NCBI RefSeq assembly: GCF_001591365.1
Contig: NZ_BCUT01000005.1
Coordinates: forward strand, 496,001 to 560,000
Direction of reading: 5' to 3'
DNA: 64,000 bases
Source of the DNA: Variovorax paradoxus NBRC 15149
Lineage (GTDB): Bacteria > Pseudomonadota > Gammaproteobacteria > Burkholderiales > Burkholderiaceae_C
In this document: one piece after another, positions 24,185 to 32,661 of the stretch
Layout of the letters: the number at the start of each line of letters is the position of its first letter
Position numbering within the stretch: position 1 is the stretch's first letter
Translations under genes and position numbers: made by a program
Notes under the pieces: model-generated
Databases searched by the model: none
What the model saw: the letters and a program-made list of their open reading frames with translations, nothing else
What the model was told of the DNA's origin: nothing

Positions 24185-25357
24185 TCATTGCCGCGCCAGC
24201 CCCGCCAGGATGGCCTCGCGGTCCTGGTCCAGCCGCGGCGGCTGCCTTGCCACCTGCGTGCGGTGCCCGCCCACGTGCACCGGGTTGCCCGCCACCGTGA
24301 GCGGCCGGCCGCCCTGCGTGCGGACCTGCACCAGCATCTCGCGCGCCTGCACCTGCGGATCGTTCACCACCGCGGCCACGTCGTTGTACTCGCCGGTGGG
24401 AATGTTGTGCTGCATCAGCAGCGCCTGCCAGTGCGCGCAGGGCGCAGTGGCCAGGCGCTCTTCGAGCAGCTGCTTCAGCGCCTCGTGGTGCCGGCAGCGC
24501 TCGGGGTTGGCGGCAAAGCGCGCATCCTCGGGCAGCGCCGGCAGCTCGAGTGCCGCGCACAGGCGCTGGAACAGCGCATCGTTGCCCGCGGCGATCACGA
24601 ACCAGCCGTCGGCCGCGCGGAACACGTCGAACGGCGTGATCGACGGATGCCGCGAACCGATCGGCCCGGGCGCGCGCCCGTCGGCCTCCATGCGCGAGAT
24701 CGCGTTCTCCAGCAGCGCGACCTGGCAGTCGAGCATCGCCACGTCCACGCGGTCGCCCAGGCCGGTGCGTCCGCGCTGCAGCAGCGCGGCCTGCGTGCCG
24801 ACGGCCGCGTACAGGCCGGCGCCCAGGTCGCCGATCGACACGCCCACGCGCGTGGGCGGCGCGCCCGGGTGGCCGGTCAGGCTCATGATGCCGCCCATCG
24901 CCTGCACCACCATGTCGTAGGCGGGCCGCCGGCTGTAGGGGCCGGTCTGGCCGAAGCCCGAGACCGAGGTGAACACCAGCCGCGGAAAGCGCGCATGGAG
25001 CTGCGGCCAGCCGTAGCCGAGCTTCTCCATCGTGCCGGGCCGGAAGTTCTCGACCAGCACGTCGGCCGTGGCCAGCAGCTGTTCGAAGACGGCGCGGTCG
25101 GCCGGTGCCTTCAGGTCCAGCGCGATCGACTCCTTGTTGCGGTTGACCGACATGAAGTAGGCCGAGTCGCCGTCGACGAAGGGCCCGATCTGCCGCGCGT
25201 CGTCGCCCAGGCCCGGCTGCTCCACCTTGATCACGCGCGCGCCCAGGTCGGCGAGCAGCAGCGTGCAGTAGGGCCCCGCGAGCACGCGCGTCAGGTCGAT
25301 GACGGTGAGGCCCTGCAGCGGGCCCCCTGGCGAGCCTTGCAATGCGGCCGGCGTCAT
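24185..25357 (-). CDS. CaiB/BaiF (family III) CoA-transferase
   Basis: The 390-residue protein has the family start GPLQGLTVIDLTRVLAGPY, LGARVIKVEQPG, YFMSVNRNKESIALDLK and ENFRPGTMEKLG. The catalytic Asp is expected in the following SIGDLGAGLYA region. Family III enzymes move CoA between carboxylic acids (formyl-, crotonobetainyl-, succinyl-CoA types). ATG at 25357 overlaps the TGA of the Bug-receptor gene by 4 bp, so the two are translationally coupled. With the enoyl-CoA hydratase they form a small acid-catabolism unit; substrate unknown. Confidence 0.9.
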   Translation of the reverse strand: MTPAALQGSPGGPLQGLTVIDLTRVLAGPYCTLLLADLGARVIKVEQPGLGDDARQIGPFVDGDSAYFMSVNRNKESIALDLKAPADRAVFEQLLATADVLVENFRPGTMEKLGYGWPQLHARFPRLVFTSVSGFGQTGPYSRRPAYDMVVQAMGGIMSLTGHPGAPPTRVGVSIGDLGAGLYAAVGTQAALLQRGRTGLGDRVDVAMLDCQVALLENAISRMEADGRAPGPIGSRHPSITPFDVFRAADGWFVIAAGNDALFQRLCAALELPALPEDARFAANPERCRHHEALKQLLEERLATAPCAHWQALLMQHNIPTGEYNDVAAVVNDPQVQAREMLVQVRTQGGRPLTVAGNPVHVGGHRTQVARQPPRLDQDREAILAGLARQ

Positions 25358-26328
25358 TCGACGGTCGCGCCGGAGCGCTCGGTGAGTTCCTTCGATTTCG
25401 TGCCTTCGGCCTGCGCCCAGCTGCGGAATTCGGCCAGCGACTTCGAGGGCGCCGCCTCGTTGCCCGATTTTTCGAGCCGCGCCTTCACCTCGGGATCGTT
25501 GAGCGCCGCCACGCTGGCGTCGAACAGCTTCTGCGCCAACTCGGGCGGCAGGCCGGCCGGTGCGAACAGGCCAAACCAGAAGGTGAAGTCATAGCCCTTC
25601 ACGCCGGCCTCGGCGACGCTCGGCACGTCGGGAAAGAGCGGCGAGCGCTGGCCCGAGGTGACAGCCAGCACGCGCAGCTTCTGGCCCTGCGCCATCGGCA
25701 GCACCGAGGGCGGTGTGCCGAAGGTGAGCTGCACGTCGCCGGCGGCCACGGCCTGGATCGACGGCGCGCCGCCCTTGTACGGCACGTGCAGCATGGTCAC
25801 GCCCGCGGCCTTCTCGAACGACAGGCCCGCCAGGTGCGTCACCACCCCGGTGCCCGACGACGAATAGGCCAGCTTGCCCGGGCTCTGCCGCGCCTGGGCG
25901 ATGAGCGCCTGCACGTTCTGCGCGCTCACGTCCTTGTTGACCGCGAGCAGCATCGGCGCGGAGCTCCAGCGCGAGATCGGCACGAAGCTCCTGGCGCCGT
26001 CGTACTTCACGGCCTTGTAGAGCAGCTTGTCGCTGCCGTAGAGGTTGCCGCTGCCCAGCAGCAGCGTGTAGCCGTCGGGCGCCGCGCGCGCGACCTGGTC
26101 CGACGCGATGGTGGTGCCCGCGCCGGGCTTGTTGTCGATGACGATCGGCTGCCCGAGGATCTTGGCCAGCTTGTCGCTCACGATGCGCGCCACCGTGTCG
26201 GCGCCGCCGCCCGCGGGGAAGCCCACCACCAGCGTGATCGGGCGCGAGGGGTAGCTGTCCGCGATCGCGCCGGCCGAGGCGAGCCATGCCACGGCCGCGA
26301 GCGAAACGGCCCGGATTTCTTTCTTCAT
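25354..26328 (-). CDS. Bug-family tripartite tricarboxylate transport receptor
   Basis: The 324-residue protein has a Sec signal peptide (about 1-23) and the Bug/TctC hallmarks YPSRPITLVVGFPAGGGAD, NKPGAGTTIASDQVARAAPDG and HVPYKGGAPSIQAVAAGDVQ. These periplasmic proteins bind carboxylates and are hugely expanded in Burkholderiales; most have no adjacent TctAB membrane genes, as here. It is encoded between an enoyl-CoA hydratase (44-bp gap) and a CaiB-type transferase (4-bp overlap). It probably captures or senses the acid that the unit degrades. Confidence 0.93.
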   Translation of the reverse strand: MKKEIRAVSLAAVAWLASAGAIADSYPSRPITLVVGFPAGGGADTVARIVSDKLAKILGQPIVIDNKPGAGTTIASDQVARAAPDGYTLLLGSGNLYGSDKLLYKAVKYDGARSFVPISRWSSAPMLLAVNKDVSAQNVQALIAQARQSPGKLAYSSSGTGVVTHLAGLSFEKAAGVTMLHVPYKGGAPSIQAVAAGDVQLTFGTPPSVLPMAQGQKLRVLAVTSGQRSPLFPDVPSVAEAGVKGYDFTFWFGLFAPAGLPPELAQKLFDASVAALNDPEVKARLEKSGNEAAPSKSLAEFRSWAQAEGTKSKELTERSGATVE

Positions 26329-26372
26329 GCCTTGTCTCCTGTGTCTTGTCGGGGCGCCGGGGAAGGCCGCGC

Positions 26373-27128
26373 TCAGCGGCCCTTGAAGACCGGCGGGCGC
26401 TTCTCGCGCCAGGCGCGGCCGCCTTCGGCCAGGTCTTCGGATGCGACGGTGCGCTGCACCTCGTGCTGGATCGACGCGGCATCGGCCGTGCCGCGCGCGA
26501 TCTGGTTCAGGTGCTTCTTCATGCCCAGCAGCGCGAGCGGCGCCATGCCGGCGAGCGTGGTGCGAAGGCGCAGCACTTCGGCGTCGAGCGCCGCCGCGTC
26601 GTCCACCAGATGGGTGAGGAATCCGCAGTCGCGCATCGCGCTGCCGTCGAGCTTCTCGGCCGTGAGGAAGAGCCGCTTGGCCGTGTCCAGCCCGAGGCGG
26701 GAGACATAGCGCTCCATGCCGCTCTGGTAGTAGTGCAGGCCGAGCCGGGCCGCGGGCATGAACATTTCGGCAGCGCGCACGCCTACGCGGAAGTCGCAGG
26801 CCAGCACCAGGTCGGTGGCGCCGCCGAACACGCCGCCATGCACCGCCGCAATCGTGACGGCGCGGCAGTTTTCCAGCGCATCGACCATCTCGCCGAAACT
26901 GCGGCCCTCGGTCTGGCTGCTGGTGGCGACCTCTGATATATCGTAGCCACTGCAAAAATACTTGCCCTCCGAGCGGACCACCAGCACCAGCACGCCGGGC
27001 GAGCCGTTCACCGTCTCCAGGTGGCCGACGATGGCCGGCAGGTCTTCCGGCGTCAGCTTGTTGGCGGCCTGCGGACGGCGCAGCGTGAGATAGGCGACGT
27101 GGCCGTCGATCTGGAGGGTGGGAAGCAT
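26373..27128 (-). CDS. Enoyl-CoA hydratase/isomerase (crotonase) family protein
   Basis: The 251-residue crotonase-fold protein has oxyanion-hole segments KYFCSGYDISEV and AAVHGGVFGGATDLVLACDFR and the typical C-terminal helix (WREKRPPVFKGR). The place usually holding catalytic Glu reads LGLHYYQSGMERYVSRLG, so the reaction (hydratase, isomerase or hydrolase) is not clear. ATG at 27128 lies next to an A/T-rich palindrome and 58 bp from the divergent GntR-type regulator. It heads the operon with the Bug receptor and CoA-transferase. Confidence 0.88.
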   Translation of the reverse strand: MLPTLQIDGHVAYLTLRRPQAANKLTPEDLPAIVGHLETVNGSPGVLVLVVRSEGKYFCSGYDISEVATSSQTEGRSFGEMVDALENCRAVTIAAVHGGVFGGATDLVLACDFRVGVRAAEMFMPAARLGLHYYQSGMERYVSRLGLDTAKRLFLTAEKLDGSAMRDCGFLTHLVDDAAALDAEVLRLRTTLAGMAPLALLGMKKHLNQIARGTADAASIQHEVQRTVASEDLAEGGRAWREKRPPVFKGR

Positions 27129-27140
27129 TGATGTACCAAA

Positions 27141-27160
27141 TAGATCAATTGATATATCTA
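27141..27160. promoter_or_regulatory. Candidate operator of the divergent GntR/crotonase promoter
   Basis: In an unusually A/T-rich 58-bp gap, TAGAT and ATCTA face each other (27141-27145, 27156-27160) around the perfect palindrome ATCAATTGAT (27144-27153). GATATATC (27151-27158) overlaps the right half and recurs at 26935-26942 inside the crotonase gene. FCD-type GntR regulators bind short palindromes in such divergent gaps. Binding is inferred, not shown. Confidence 0.5.
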
Positions 27161-27186
27161 CAAGGTTAGCTAATATCCACGCACCC

Positions 27187-27858
27187 ATGCAACCCGCGAA
27201 AACCCTCGACGCCAGCAGCCTGCAGGACCAGATCCGCGGCCGGCTTGAAAAAGACATCCTGGACGGCACGCTGTCGCCCGGCATGCCGATCGACGAAAAG
27301 GCGCTGGCCGCGAGCTTCAACATCTCGCGCACGCCGGTGCGCGAGGCCCTGCTGCTGCTGAGCGCGCGCGGGCTGGTCGACATCGTTCCGCGCACCGGCA
27401 TCTACGTGCGCCAGCTGCGCGCGAACGAACTCGTCGCCATGATGGAAGCGCTCGGCGAACTCGAAGGGGTGCTGGCGCGGCTGGCGGCGCTGCGCATCGG
27501 GCCGGCGCTGCGCGTCGAACTGCAACGCGCGCTCGAAGGCACGGCCGCCCGGGCGCAGGCGGACGACGCGGAGGGCTACCAGCTTGCCAATGCCGCGCTG
27601 CACGACGTGATCTACCGCGCGAGCGGCAACCCCTTCATCGTCGAGCAGGCGCAGACCGTGCGCCTGCGCATCGCGGCCTACCGCGGGCGGATGTTCGAGA
27701 AGCCCGGTCGCCTGGCCGCCTCGCAGCGCGAGCACGAGCGGGTGGTGGAGTGGATCCTCAAGGGCCATGCCGACAACGCCGCGGAGGCGATGCGCGACCA
27801 CATCTCGGTGGGCGGCAAGGTGTTTGCCGACCTGGTGCTGGTCAACAAGCTCGGCTAG
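27187..27858 (+). CDS. GntR family transcriptional regulator, FCD subfamily
   Basis: The 223-residue protein has an N-terminal winged helix (about 10-75) with LEKDILDGTLSPGMPIDEKA and the recognition region FNISRTPVREALLLLSARGL. An all-helical FCD ligand domain (about 85-215) carries metal-binding residues: Asp/His in NAALHDVIY and the later histidines in SQREHERVVEWI and AMRDHISV. It is divergent from the crotonase-Bug-CaiB operon and is very likely its regulator, probably sensing the acid or its CoA derivative. ATG at 27187 gives the normal distance to the first helix; an in-frame upstream codon at 27118 would lie inside the crotonase start region. Confidence 0.92.
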   Translation: MQPAKTLDASSLQDQIRGRLEKDILDGTLSPGMPIDEKALAASFNISRTPVREALLLLSARGLVDIVPRTGIYVRQLRANELVAMMEALGELEGVLARLAALRIGPALRVELQRALEGTAARAQADDAEGYQLANAALHDVIYRASGNPFIVEQAQTVRLRIAAYRGRMFEKPGRLAASQREHERVVEWILKGHADNAAEAMRDHISVGGKVFADLVLVNKLG

Positions 27859-27871
27859 TACTCGGCTAGTA
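27850..27871. repeat. 11-bp tandem duplication across the gntR stop codon
   Basis: CTCGGCTAGTA occurs twice, back to back (27850-27860 and 27861-27871). The first copy contains the TAG stop of the GntR gene. It looks like a recent slippage duplication; it does not change the protein. Confidence 0.9.
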
Positions 27872-27894
27872 GTTACCCAGCCGCAGCCTGTTTC

Positions 27895-30006
27895 TCAGCG
27901 AACGCGCATGCCCGGCGTCGCGCCCGGCCAGGGCTCGAGCACGTGGATGCCGGGGTGGGCTTTTTCGTCGCCATGGCTTGCGGCCAGCACCATGCCTTCG
28001 CTGATGCCGAACTTCATCTTGCGCGGCGCGAGGTTGGCGACCAGCACCGTGAGCTTGCCCACGAGCTGCTCGGGCTGGTAAGCGGAGGCGATGCCGCTGA
28101 ACACGTTGCGCAGAACAGGACTCCCCTGCGGGTCGGTGCCCTCGCCCGCGTCGAGCGTCAGGCGCAGCAGCTTGGTCGAGCCCTCGACCTTCTCGCAGGC
28201 GACGATCTTTGCGATGCGCAGGTCGATCTTCGCGAAGTCGTCGATGGTGATGGCGGGCGCGATGGCTTCGCCGCCCGGCAGCGATTCTTCTGCCGCGGCG
28301 GCGGCCGGTGCGGGCTCTGGCGCGTCGAACAGCTTGTCGACCATCTTGGCGTCGGCGCGCTGCATCAGGTGCTTGTATTCGCCGATGGCGTGGCCGGCCG
28401 GCAGGCTCTGCGCGGCGTCGGCCCAGGCGAGCGGCTCGATCCTGAGGAAGGCCTCGACATTGGCGGCGAGCGCCGGCAGCACCGGCTTCAGGTACAGCGT
28501 GAGCAGGCGGAAGGCCTCGATGCACACGGTGCACACGTCGTGCAGCCGCGCTTCCTGGCCTTCCTTCTTGGCCAGTTCCCAGGGCTTGTTCTGGTCGACG
28601 TACTCGTTCACCTTGTCGGCCAGCGCCATCACCTCGCGCAGCGCGCGGGCGTAGTCACGGCCGTCGTAGAGCGAATGCAGCTGCGGCGCTGCATCGCGCA
28701 GCGCGAACAGCAGTGCGTCGCCGTCGGCCGACACCTCGCCCAGCTTGCCGCCGAAGCGCTTGCCGATGAAGCCCGCCGCGCGGCTCGCGATGTTGATGTA
28801 CTTGCCCACGAGGTCGCTGTTGACGCGCGCGACAAAGTCTTCGGGGTTGAAGTCGATGTCCTCGTTGCGGCCGTTGAGCTTGGCCGCGATGTAGTAGCGC
28901 AGCCATTCGGGGTCCAGACCGATCGACAGGTACCGCAGCGGGTCGATGCCGGTGCCGCGGCTCTTGCTCATCTTCTCGCCGCTGACCGTCAGGTGGCCGT
29001 GCACGTACACCGCATCGGGCGCCTTGCGGCCGCTGAAGTGCAGCATCGCGGGCCAGAACAGGGTGTGGAAGGTGATGATGTCCTTGCCGATGAAGTGCAC
29101 CTGCTCCAGGTCGGGGTCGGCCATGTACTCGGTGTACGAGATGCCGTCGCCGCCCAGCTCGATGCAGCGCTTGTCGAGCAGGTTCTTCAGCGAGGCCAGA
29201 TAGCCCACGGGCGCATCGAGCCACACGTAGAAGTACTTGCCCGGCGCATCGGGAATCTCGATGCCGAAGTAGGGCGCGTCGCGGCTGATGTCCCAGTCGC
29301 CGAGGCCGCCCTTGCCTTCGTCGTCCTTGTAGAGCCACTCGCGGATCTTGTTCTGCACCTCGGACTGCACATGGCCGGGTGCCGCGGTCCATTCCTTCAG
29401 GTAGGCCTCGCAGCGCGGGTCCGAGAGCTTGAAGAAGAAGTGGTCGGAGCTGCGCAACTCGGGCTTGGCGCCCGACAGCGCCGAGTAGGGGTTGATCAGC
29501 TCGGTGGGCGCGTACACGGCGCCGCACACCTCGCAGTTGTCGCCGTACTGGTCCTTGGCGTGGCAGTTGGGGCACTCGCCCTTGATGAAGCGGTCGGCCA
29601 GGAACATGCCCTTTTCGGGGTCGTAGAACTGCTCGACGCTCTTGGTTTCGATCAGGCCGTTGGCGCGCAGGTCGCGGTAGATGTCCTGCGCGAGCTGGTG
29701 GTTCTCGGGCGCGTCGGTCGAGTGCCAGTTGTCGAACGAGATGTAGTAGCCGTCCAGGTAGGGCTTGCGGCCCGCGGCGATCTCGGCCACGAAGGCCTGC
29801 GGCGTCACGCCGGCCTTGTCGGCCGCGATGGTGATGGCTGCGCCGTGCGCGTCGTCGGCGCAGACGAAGTTGACGTCGGCGCCATTCATTCGCTGGTTCC
29901 GCACCCAGATGTCGGCCTGGATGTATTCCATCATGTGGCCGATATGGAACTTGCCGTTGGCATACGGCAGGGCGGTGGTGACGAAGAGCTTGCGCGGGGC
30001 GGACAT
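27895..30006 (-). CDS. metG: Methionyl-tRNA synthetase
   Basis: The 703-residue class I synthetase has the HIGH-type motif in YANGKFHIGHMMEYIQ, a zinc knuckle with CPNCHAKDQYGDNCEVCG, the KMSKS loop VSGEKMSKSRG and an anticodon-binding helix bundle. A C-terminal tRNA-binding domain follows (about 595-703, DFAKIDLRIAKIVACEKVEG), joined by an Ala/Pro linker. It charges initiator and elongator tRNA with methionine. ATG at 30006 (MSAPRKLFVTTALPYANG) is the standard start; longer in-frame readings are not supported. It is convergent with the GntR gene and divergent from a hexapeptide transferase. Confidence 0.98.
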   Translation of the reverse strand: MSAPRKLFVTTALPYANGKFHIGHMMEYIQADIWVRNQRMNGADVNFVCADDAHGAAITIAADKAGVTPQAFVAEIAAGRKPYLDGYYISFDNWHSTDAPENHQLAQDIYRDLRANGLIETKSVEQFYDPEKGMFLADRFIKGECPNCHAKDQYGDNCEVCGAVYAPTELINPYSALSGAKPELRSSDHFFFKLSDPRCEAYLKEWTAAPGHVQSEVQNKIREWLYKDDEGKGGLGDWDISRDAPYFGIEIPDAPGKYFYVWLDAPVGYLASLKNLLDKRCIELGGDGISYTEYMADPDLEQVHFIGKDIITFHTLFWPAMLHFSGRKAPDAVYVHGHLTVSGEKMSKSRGTGIDPLRYLSIGLDPEWLRYYIAAKLNGRNEDIDFNPEDFVARVNSDLVGKYINIASRAAGFIGKRFGGKLGEVSADGDALLFALRDAAPQLHSLYDGRDYARALREVMALADKVNEYVDQNKPWELAKKEGQEARLHDVCTVCIEAFRLLTLYLKPVLPALAANVEAFLRIEPLAWADAAQSLPAGHAIGEYKHLMQRADAKMVDKLFDAPEPAPAAAAAEESLPGGEAIAPAITIDDFAKIDLRIAKIVACEKVEGSTKLLRLTLDAGEGTDPQGSPVLRNVFSGIASAYQPEQLVGKLTVLVANLAPRKMKFGISEGMVLAASHGDEKAHPGIHVLEPWPGATPGMRVR

Positions 30007-30078
30007 CGGGGAGGGCGCTTTCGGGGAGTGGGCGACGAACTTGCGGGAACCGGGCATTTTAGGTGGCAGCATCGCAGC

Positions 30079-30717
30079 ATGCCGAATGCCATCGATCTCA
30101 CCGCCTACATCGCCGGCTTTGCCGCCTCGCCGCTCGCGCGCTGGGGTGGGCTGGTGCCCTGGGAAATCACCGCGCGGGCGGCGGAAATCGTCCGCGAACT
30201 GCTCGTGGCGCTGCCGGCGGGCGAATTTGCCGTCGAAGGCGAAGTGGCGATCCACCGCAGCGCCACCGTGGAAGCCGGTGCAGTGCTGAAGGGGCCGTTG
30301 ATCATTGGCGCCGGCTGCTTCGTGGCGGCCGGCGCCTATCTGCGCGGCGGCAACTGGGTGGGCGAGCGCTGCACCCTCGGCCCGGGCTCGGAGCTCAAGT
30401 CGTCCTTCGTCTTCGCGGGCACGGCCCTTGCGCACTTCAATTTCGTCGGCGATTCGGTGCTGGGCGCAGGCGTGAACCTGGAGGCCGGCAGCATCGTCTG
30501 CAACCACCGCAACGAGCGTCCCGCCAAGCAGATCTTCGTGCGAGGCGGCGAGGGCGGCGCATTGCAGGCCACGGGCAGCGAGAAGTTCGGCGCGCTGGCG
30601 GGCGACGGCGTGCGCATCGGTGCCAACGCGGTGATCGCGCCCGGCGCGCTGCTGCGTCCCGGCCTCGTGATCGCCCGCGCTTCGCTGCTCGACCAGGAGT
30701 TGCCGGACCCCCAGTGA
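30079..30717 (+). CDS. Left-handed beta-helix (hexapeptide) acyl/nucleotidyl-transferase-like protein
   Basis: The 212-residue protein has an N-terminal helical part (about 1-45), then hexapeptide repeats of the [LIV]-G-x-x-x-x type forming a left-handed beta-helix: VEAGAVLKGPLIIGAGCFV, LGAGVNLEAGSIV and IGANAVIAPGALL. The layout resembles the acetyltransferase half of GlmU and related UDP-sugar transferases, but no pyrophosphorylase domain is present, so it is a stand-alone transferase of unknown substrate. It is divergent from metG with a 72-bp gap. Confidence 0.8.
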   Translation: MPNAIDLTAYIAGFAASPLARWGGLVPWEITARAAEIVRELLVALPAGEFAVEGEVAIHRSATVEAGAVLKGPLIIGAGCFVAAGAYLRGGNWVGERCTLGPGSELKSSFVFAGTALAHFNFVGDSVLGAGVNLEAGSIVCNHRNERPAKQIFVRGGEGGALQATGSEKFGALAGDGVRIGANAVIAPGALLRPGLVIARASLLDQELPDPQ

Positions 30718-30803
30718 CCCGAAAGGCGCCGGGGTGTCTCCGGCGCGACGTATGCTCCATGCCGCGCGTTTTGCGAACGCCCTCTCTGCTGATAGGGCAA
30801 AGA

Positions 30804-30843
30804 GATATACAAGATGGATATACAGAAAGCGAGTTTCCGATGA
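30804..30843 (+). promoter_or_regulatory. Leader with direct repeats and 9-codon mini-ORF before the IDH-family gene
   Basis: GATATACAAGA (30804-30814) and GATATACAGAA (30817-30827) form a near-perfect direct repeat 13 bp apart in an A/T-richer leader. An ATG at 30814 opens a mini-ORF reading MDIQKASFR, whose TGA (30841-30843) overlaps the ATG of the dehydrogenase (30840) as ATGA. It could couple translation to the gene or be chance; no strong Shine-Dalgarno precedes the mini-ORF. Confidence 0.4.
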
Positions 30844-31871
30844 CCACCCCCATTCCCGCAACCCTGATTCCCGGCGATGGCATCGGCCCCGAGATCGTCG
30901 ACGCCACCCTGGCCGCGCTCGATGCGCTGAAGGCGCCCTTCGAATGGGACCGCCAGATCGCCGGCCTCGGCGGTGTCCAGGCCTCGGGCGATCCGCTGCC
31001 GCAGGCCACGCTGGACAGCATCCGCCGCACCCGCCTGGCCCTCAAGGGCCCGCTCGAGACGCCCTCGGGCGGCGGCTACCGCTCGTCGAACGTGCGGCTG
31101 CGGGAGGAATTCCAGCTCTACGCCAACCTGCGCCCCGCGCGCACCATCATTCCGGGCGGCCGCTTCGACAAGATCGACCTGATGGTCGTGCGCGAGAACC
31201 TCGAGGGCCTGTACATCGGCCACGAGCACTATGTGCGCATCGACGGCGATCCGCACGCCGTGGGCATGGCCACCGGCATCAACACGCGCCAGGGCTGCCT
31301 GCGCCTGCTCGAATACGCCTTCGAGACCGCCATTGCCGCCGGCCGCAAGAAGGTCACGCTGGTGCACAAGGCCAACATCATGAAGGTGCTGACCGGCCTG
31401 TTCCTGGAGACGGGCCTCAGGCTCTACGAAGAGAAGTACAAGGGCAAGTTCGAGCTCGACACCATCATCGTCGACGCCTGCGCGATGAAGCTGGTGCTCA
31501 ATCCGTGGCAGTTCGACATGCTGGTGACGACCAACCTGTTCGGCGACATCCTGTCCGACCTGGTGGCGGGCCTGGTGGGCGGCCTGGGCATGGCGCCCGG
31601 TGCCAACATCGGCGCCGATGCGGCGATCTTCGAGGCCGTGCACGGCTCGGCGCCCGACATCGCCGGCAAGGGCATCGCCAACCCCACGGCACTGCTGCTG
31701 GCCGCCGCGCTGATGCTCGAGCACGTCAGGCTGCCCGATCTGGCCACGCGCCTGCGCAAGGCCATCGACGACACGCTCAACATCGACAAGGTGCGCACCG
31801 GCGACCTGGGCGGCAGCGCCGGCACGGCGGCGTTCACCAAGGCGCTGGTCGCCCGCATCCAGAACGGCTGA
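30840..31871 (+). CDS. Isocitrate/isopropylmalate dehydrogenase family protein, probably NAD-type isocitrate dehydrogenase
   Basis: The 343-residue beta-decarboxylating dehydrogenase has the N-terminal LIPGDGIGPEIVDATLAAL, the substrate loop RSSNVRLREEFQLYANLRPA, VVRENLEGLYIGHEH, catalytic Lys in VHKANIMKVLTG, metal-binding Asp in TTNLFGDILSDL, and the nucleotide segment HGSAPDIAGKGIANP. The Ser/Arg pattern of the loop and the length fit the short NAD-dependent isocitrate dehydrogenases better than LeuB, but homoisocitrate or tartrate dehydrogenase cannot be excluded. The start at 30840 overlaps the mini-ORF stop. The next gene begins 26 bp after its TGA. Confidence 0.88.
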   Translation: MTTPIPATLIPGDGIGPEIVDATLAALDALKAPFEWDRQIAGLGGVQASGDPLPQATLDSIRRTRLALKGPLETPSGGGYRSSNVRLREEFQLYANLRPARTIIPGGRFDKIDLMVVRENLEGLYIGHEHYVRIDGDPHAVGMATGINTRQGCLRLLEYAFETAIAAGRKKVTLVHKANIMKVLTGLFLETGLRLYEEKYKGKFELDTIIVDACAMKLVLNPWQFDMLVTTNLFGDILSDLVAGLVGGLGMAPGANIGADAAIFEAVHGSAPDIAGKGIANPTALLLAAALMLEHVRLPDLATRLRKAIDDTLNIDKVRTGDLGGSAGTAAFTKALVARIQNG

Positions 31872-31897
31872 AGCCAGAGGCGGCTTTCCGTGGCTTC

Positions 31898-32614
31898 ATG
31901 AGAAAGCTGCTGCTCCTGCTGGCGTTGTGCCTGGCCGGTGCGGCCAGCCTGGCATCCGCGGCCGCCGCCGAGCCGCGCTACACCGTCGTGAAGATCGACG
32001 TGCGCAAGGAGCGGCTCGAGCTGTTCCTGCACGATGACAGCGGCGCCCCGTTCAAGCGCTTCGACCGCCTCGAAGCCTGGCTCGCCGCGCGCAACCGGCA
32101 GCTCGTGTTCGCCATGAATGCCGGCATGTACCACGCGGACTTTTCCCCGGTCGGCCTGCTGGTGCAGGAGGGACGCGAGGAGGCGCCGCTCAACCTGGCG
32201 GCCGGTGCGGGCAACTTCTTCCTCAAGCCGAACGGCGTGTTCCTGGTGTCCGATGCGGGGCCGCGCGTGGTCGAGTCGTCCGAATATGCGGCGCTGCCGA
32301 AAGAGGGCGTGCGGCTGGCGACCCAGTCGGGCCCGCTGCTGCTGCGCCGCGGCGTGGTGCATCCCGCCTTCATCCCGGATTCCGATTCGCGCAAGATCCG
32401 CAACGGCGTGGGCGTGTCGGGCCACACGGCGATCTTCGTGATCAGCGAGCAGCCGGTGAACTTCTACGAGTTCGCGCTCTACTTTCGCGACGTGCTGCAT
32501 TGCCGCGACGCGCTCTATCTCGACGGCACCGTGTCGGCACTGCATTCGCGTGCCTTGCGGCGCAGCGACTTCACCAGGGAGCTGGGACCGATACTCGGCG
32601 TGGCGGTGCCGTGA
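31898..32614 (+). CDS. Phosphodiester glycosidase-like secreted protein (NAGPA/DUF2233)
   Basis: The 238-residue protein has a Sec signal peptide (about 1-23, KLLLLLALCLAGAASLASAA). The NAGPA fold is marked by FAMNAGMYHADFSPVGLLV, NFFLKPNGVFLV, ATQSGPLLLRRG, NGVGVSGHTAIFVIS and CRDALYLDGTVSALH. Relatives include the human enzyme that uncovers mannose-6-phosphate and bacterial exported proteins acting on phosphodiester-linked sugars; the substrate here is unknown. It lies 26 bp after the dehydrogenase and probably shares its transcript. A short GCGGC/GCCGC hairpin follows the stop. Confidence 0.85.
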   Translation: MRKLLLLLALCLAGAASLASAAAAEPRYTVVKIDVRKERLELFLHDDSGAPFKRFDRLEAWLAARNRQLVFAMNAGMYHADFSPVGLLVQEGREEAPLNLAAGAGNFFLKPNGVFLVSDAGPRVVESSEYAALPKEGVRLATQSGPLLLRRGVVHPAFIPDSDSRKIRNGVGVSGHTAIFVISEQPVNFYEFALYFRDVLHCRDALYLDGTVSALHSRALRRSDFTRELGPILGVAVP

Positions 32615-32661
32615 ACAAGCGGCCCTTGCCGCCCTCGTTTTCATTCAGGATTCCTTGAGCA

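Noticed and set aside
27895..30861. An extended 988-residue methionyl-tRNA synthetase
   Set aside because: The extra N-terminus is antisense to the hexapeptide transferase gene. The canonical start MSAPRKLFVTTALPYANG is at 30006.
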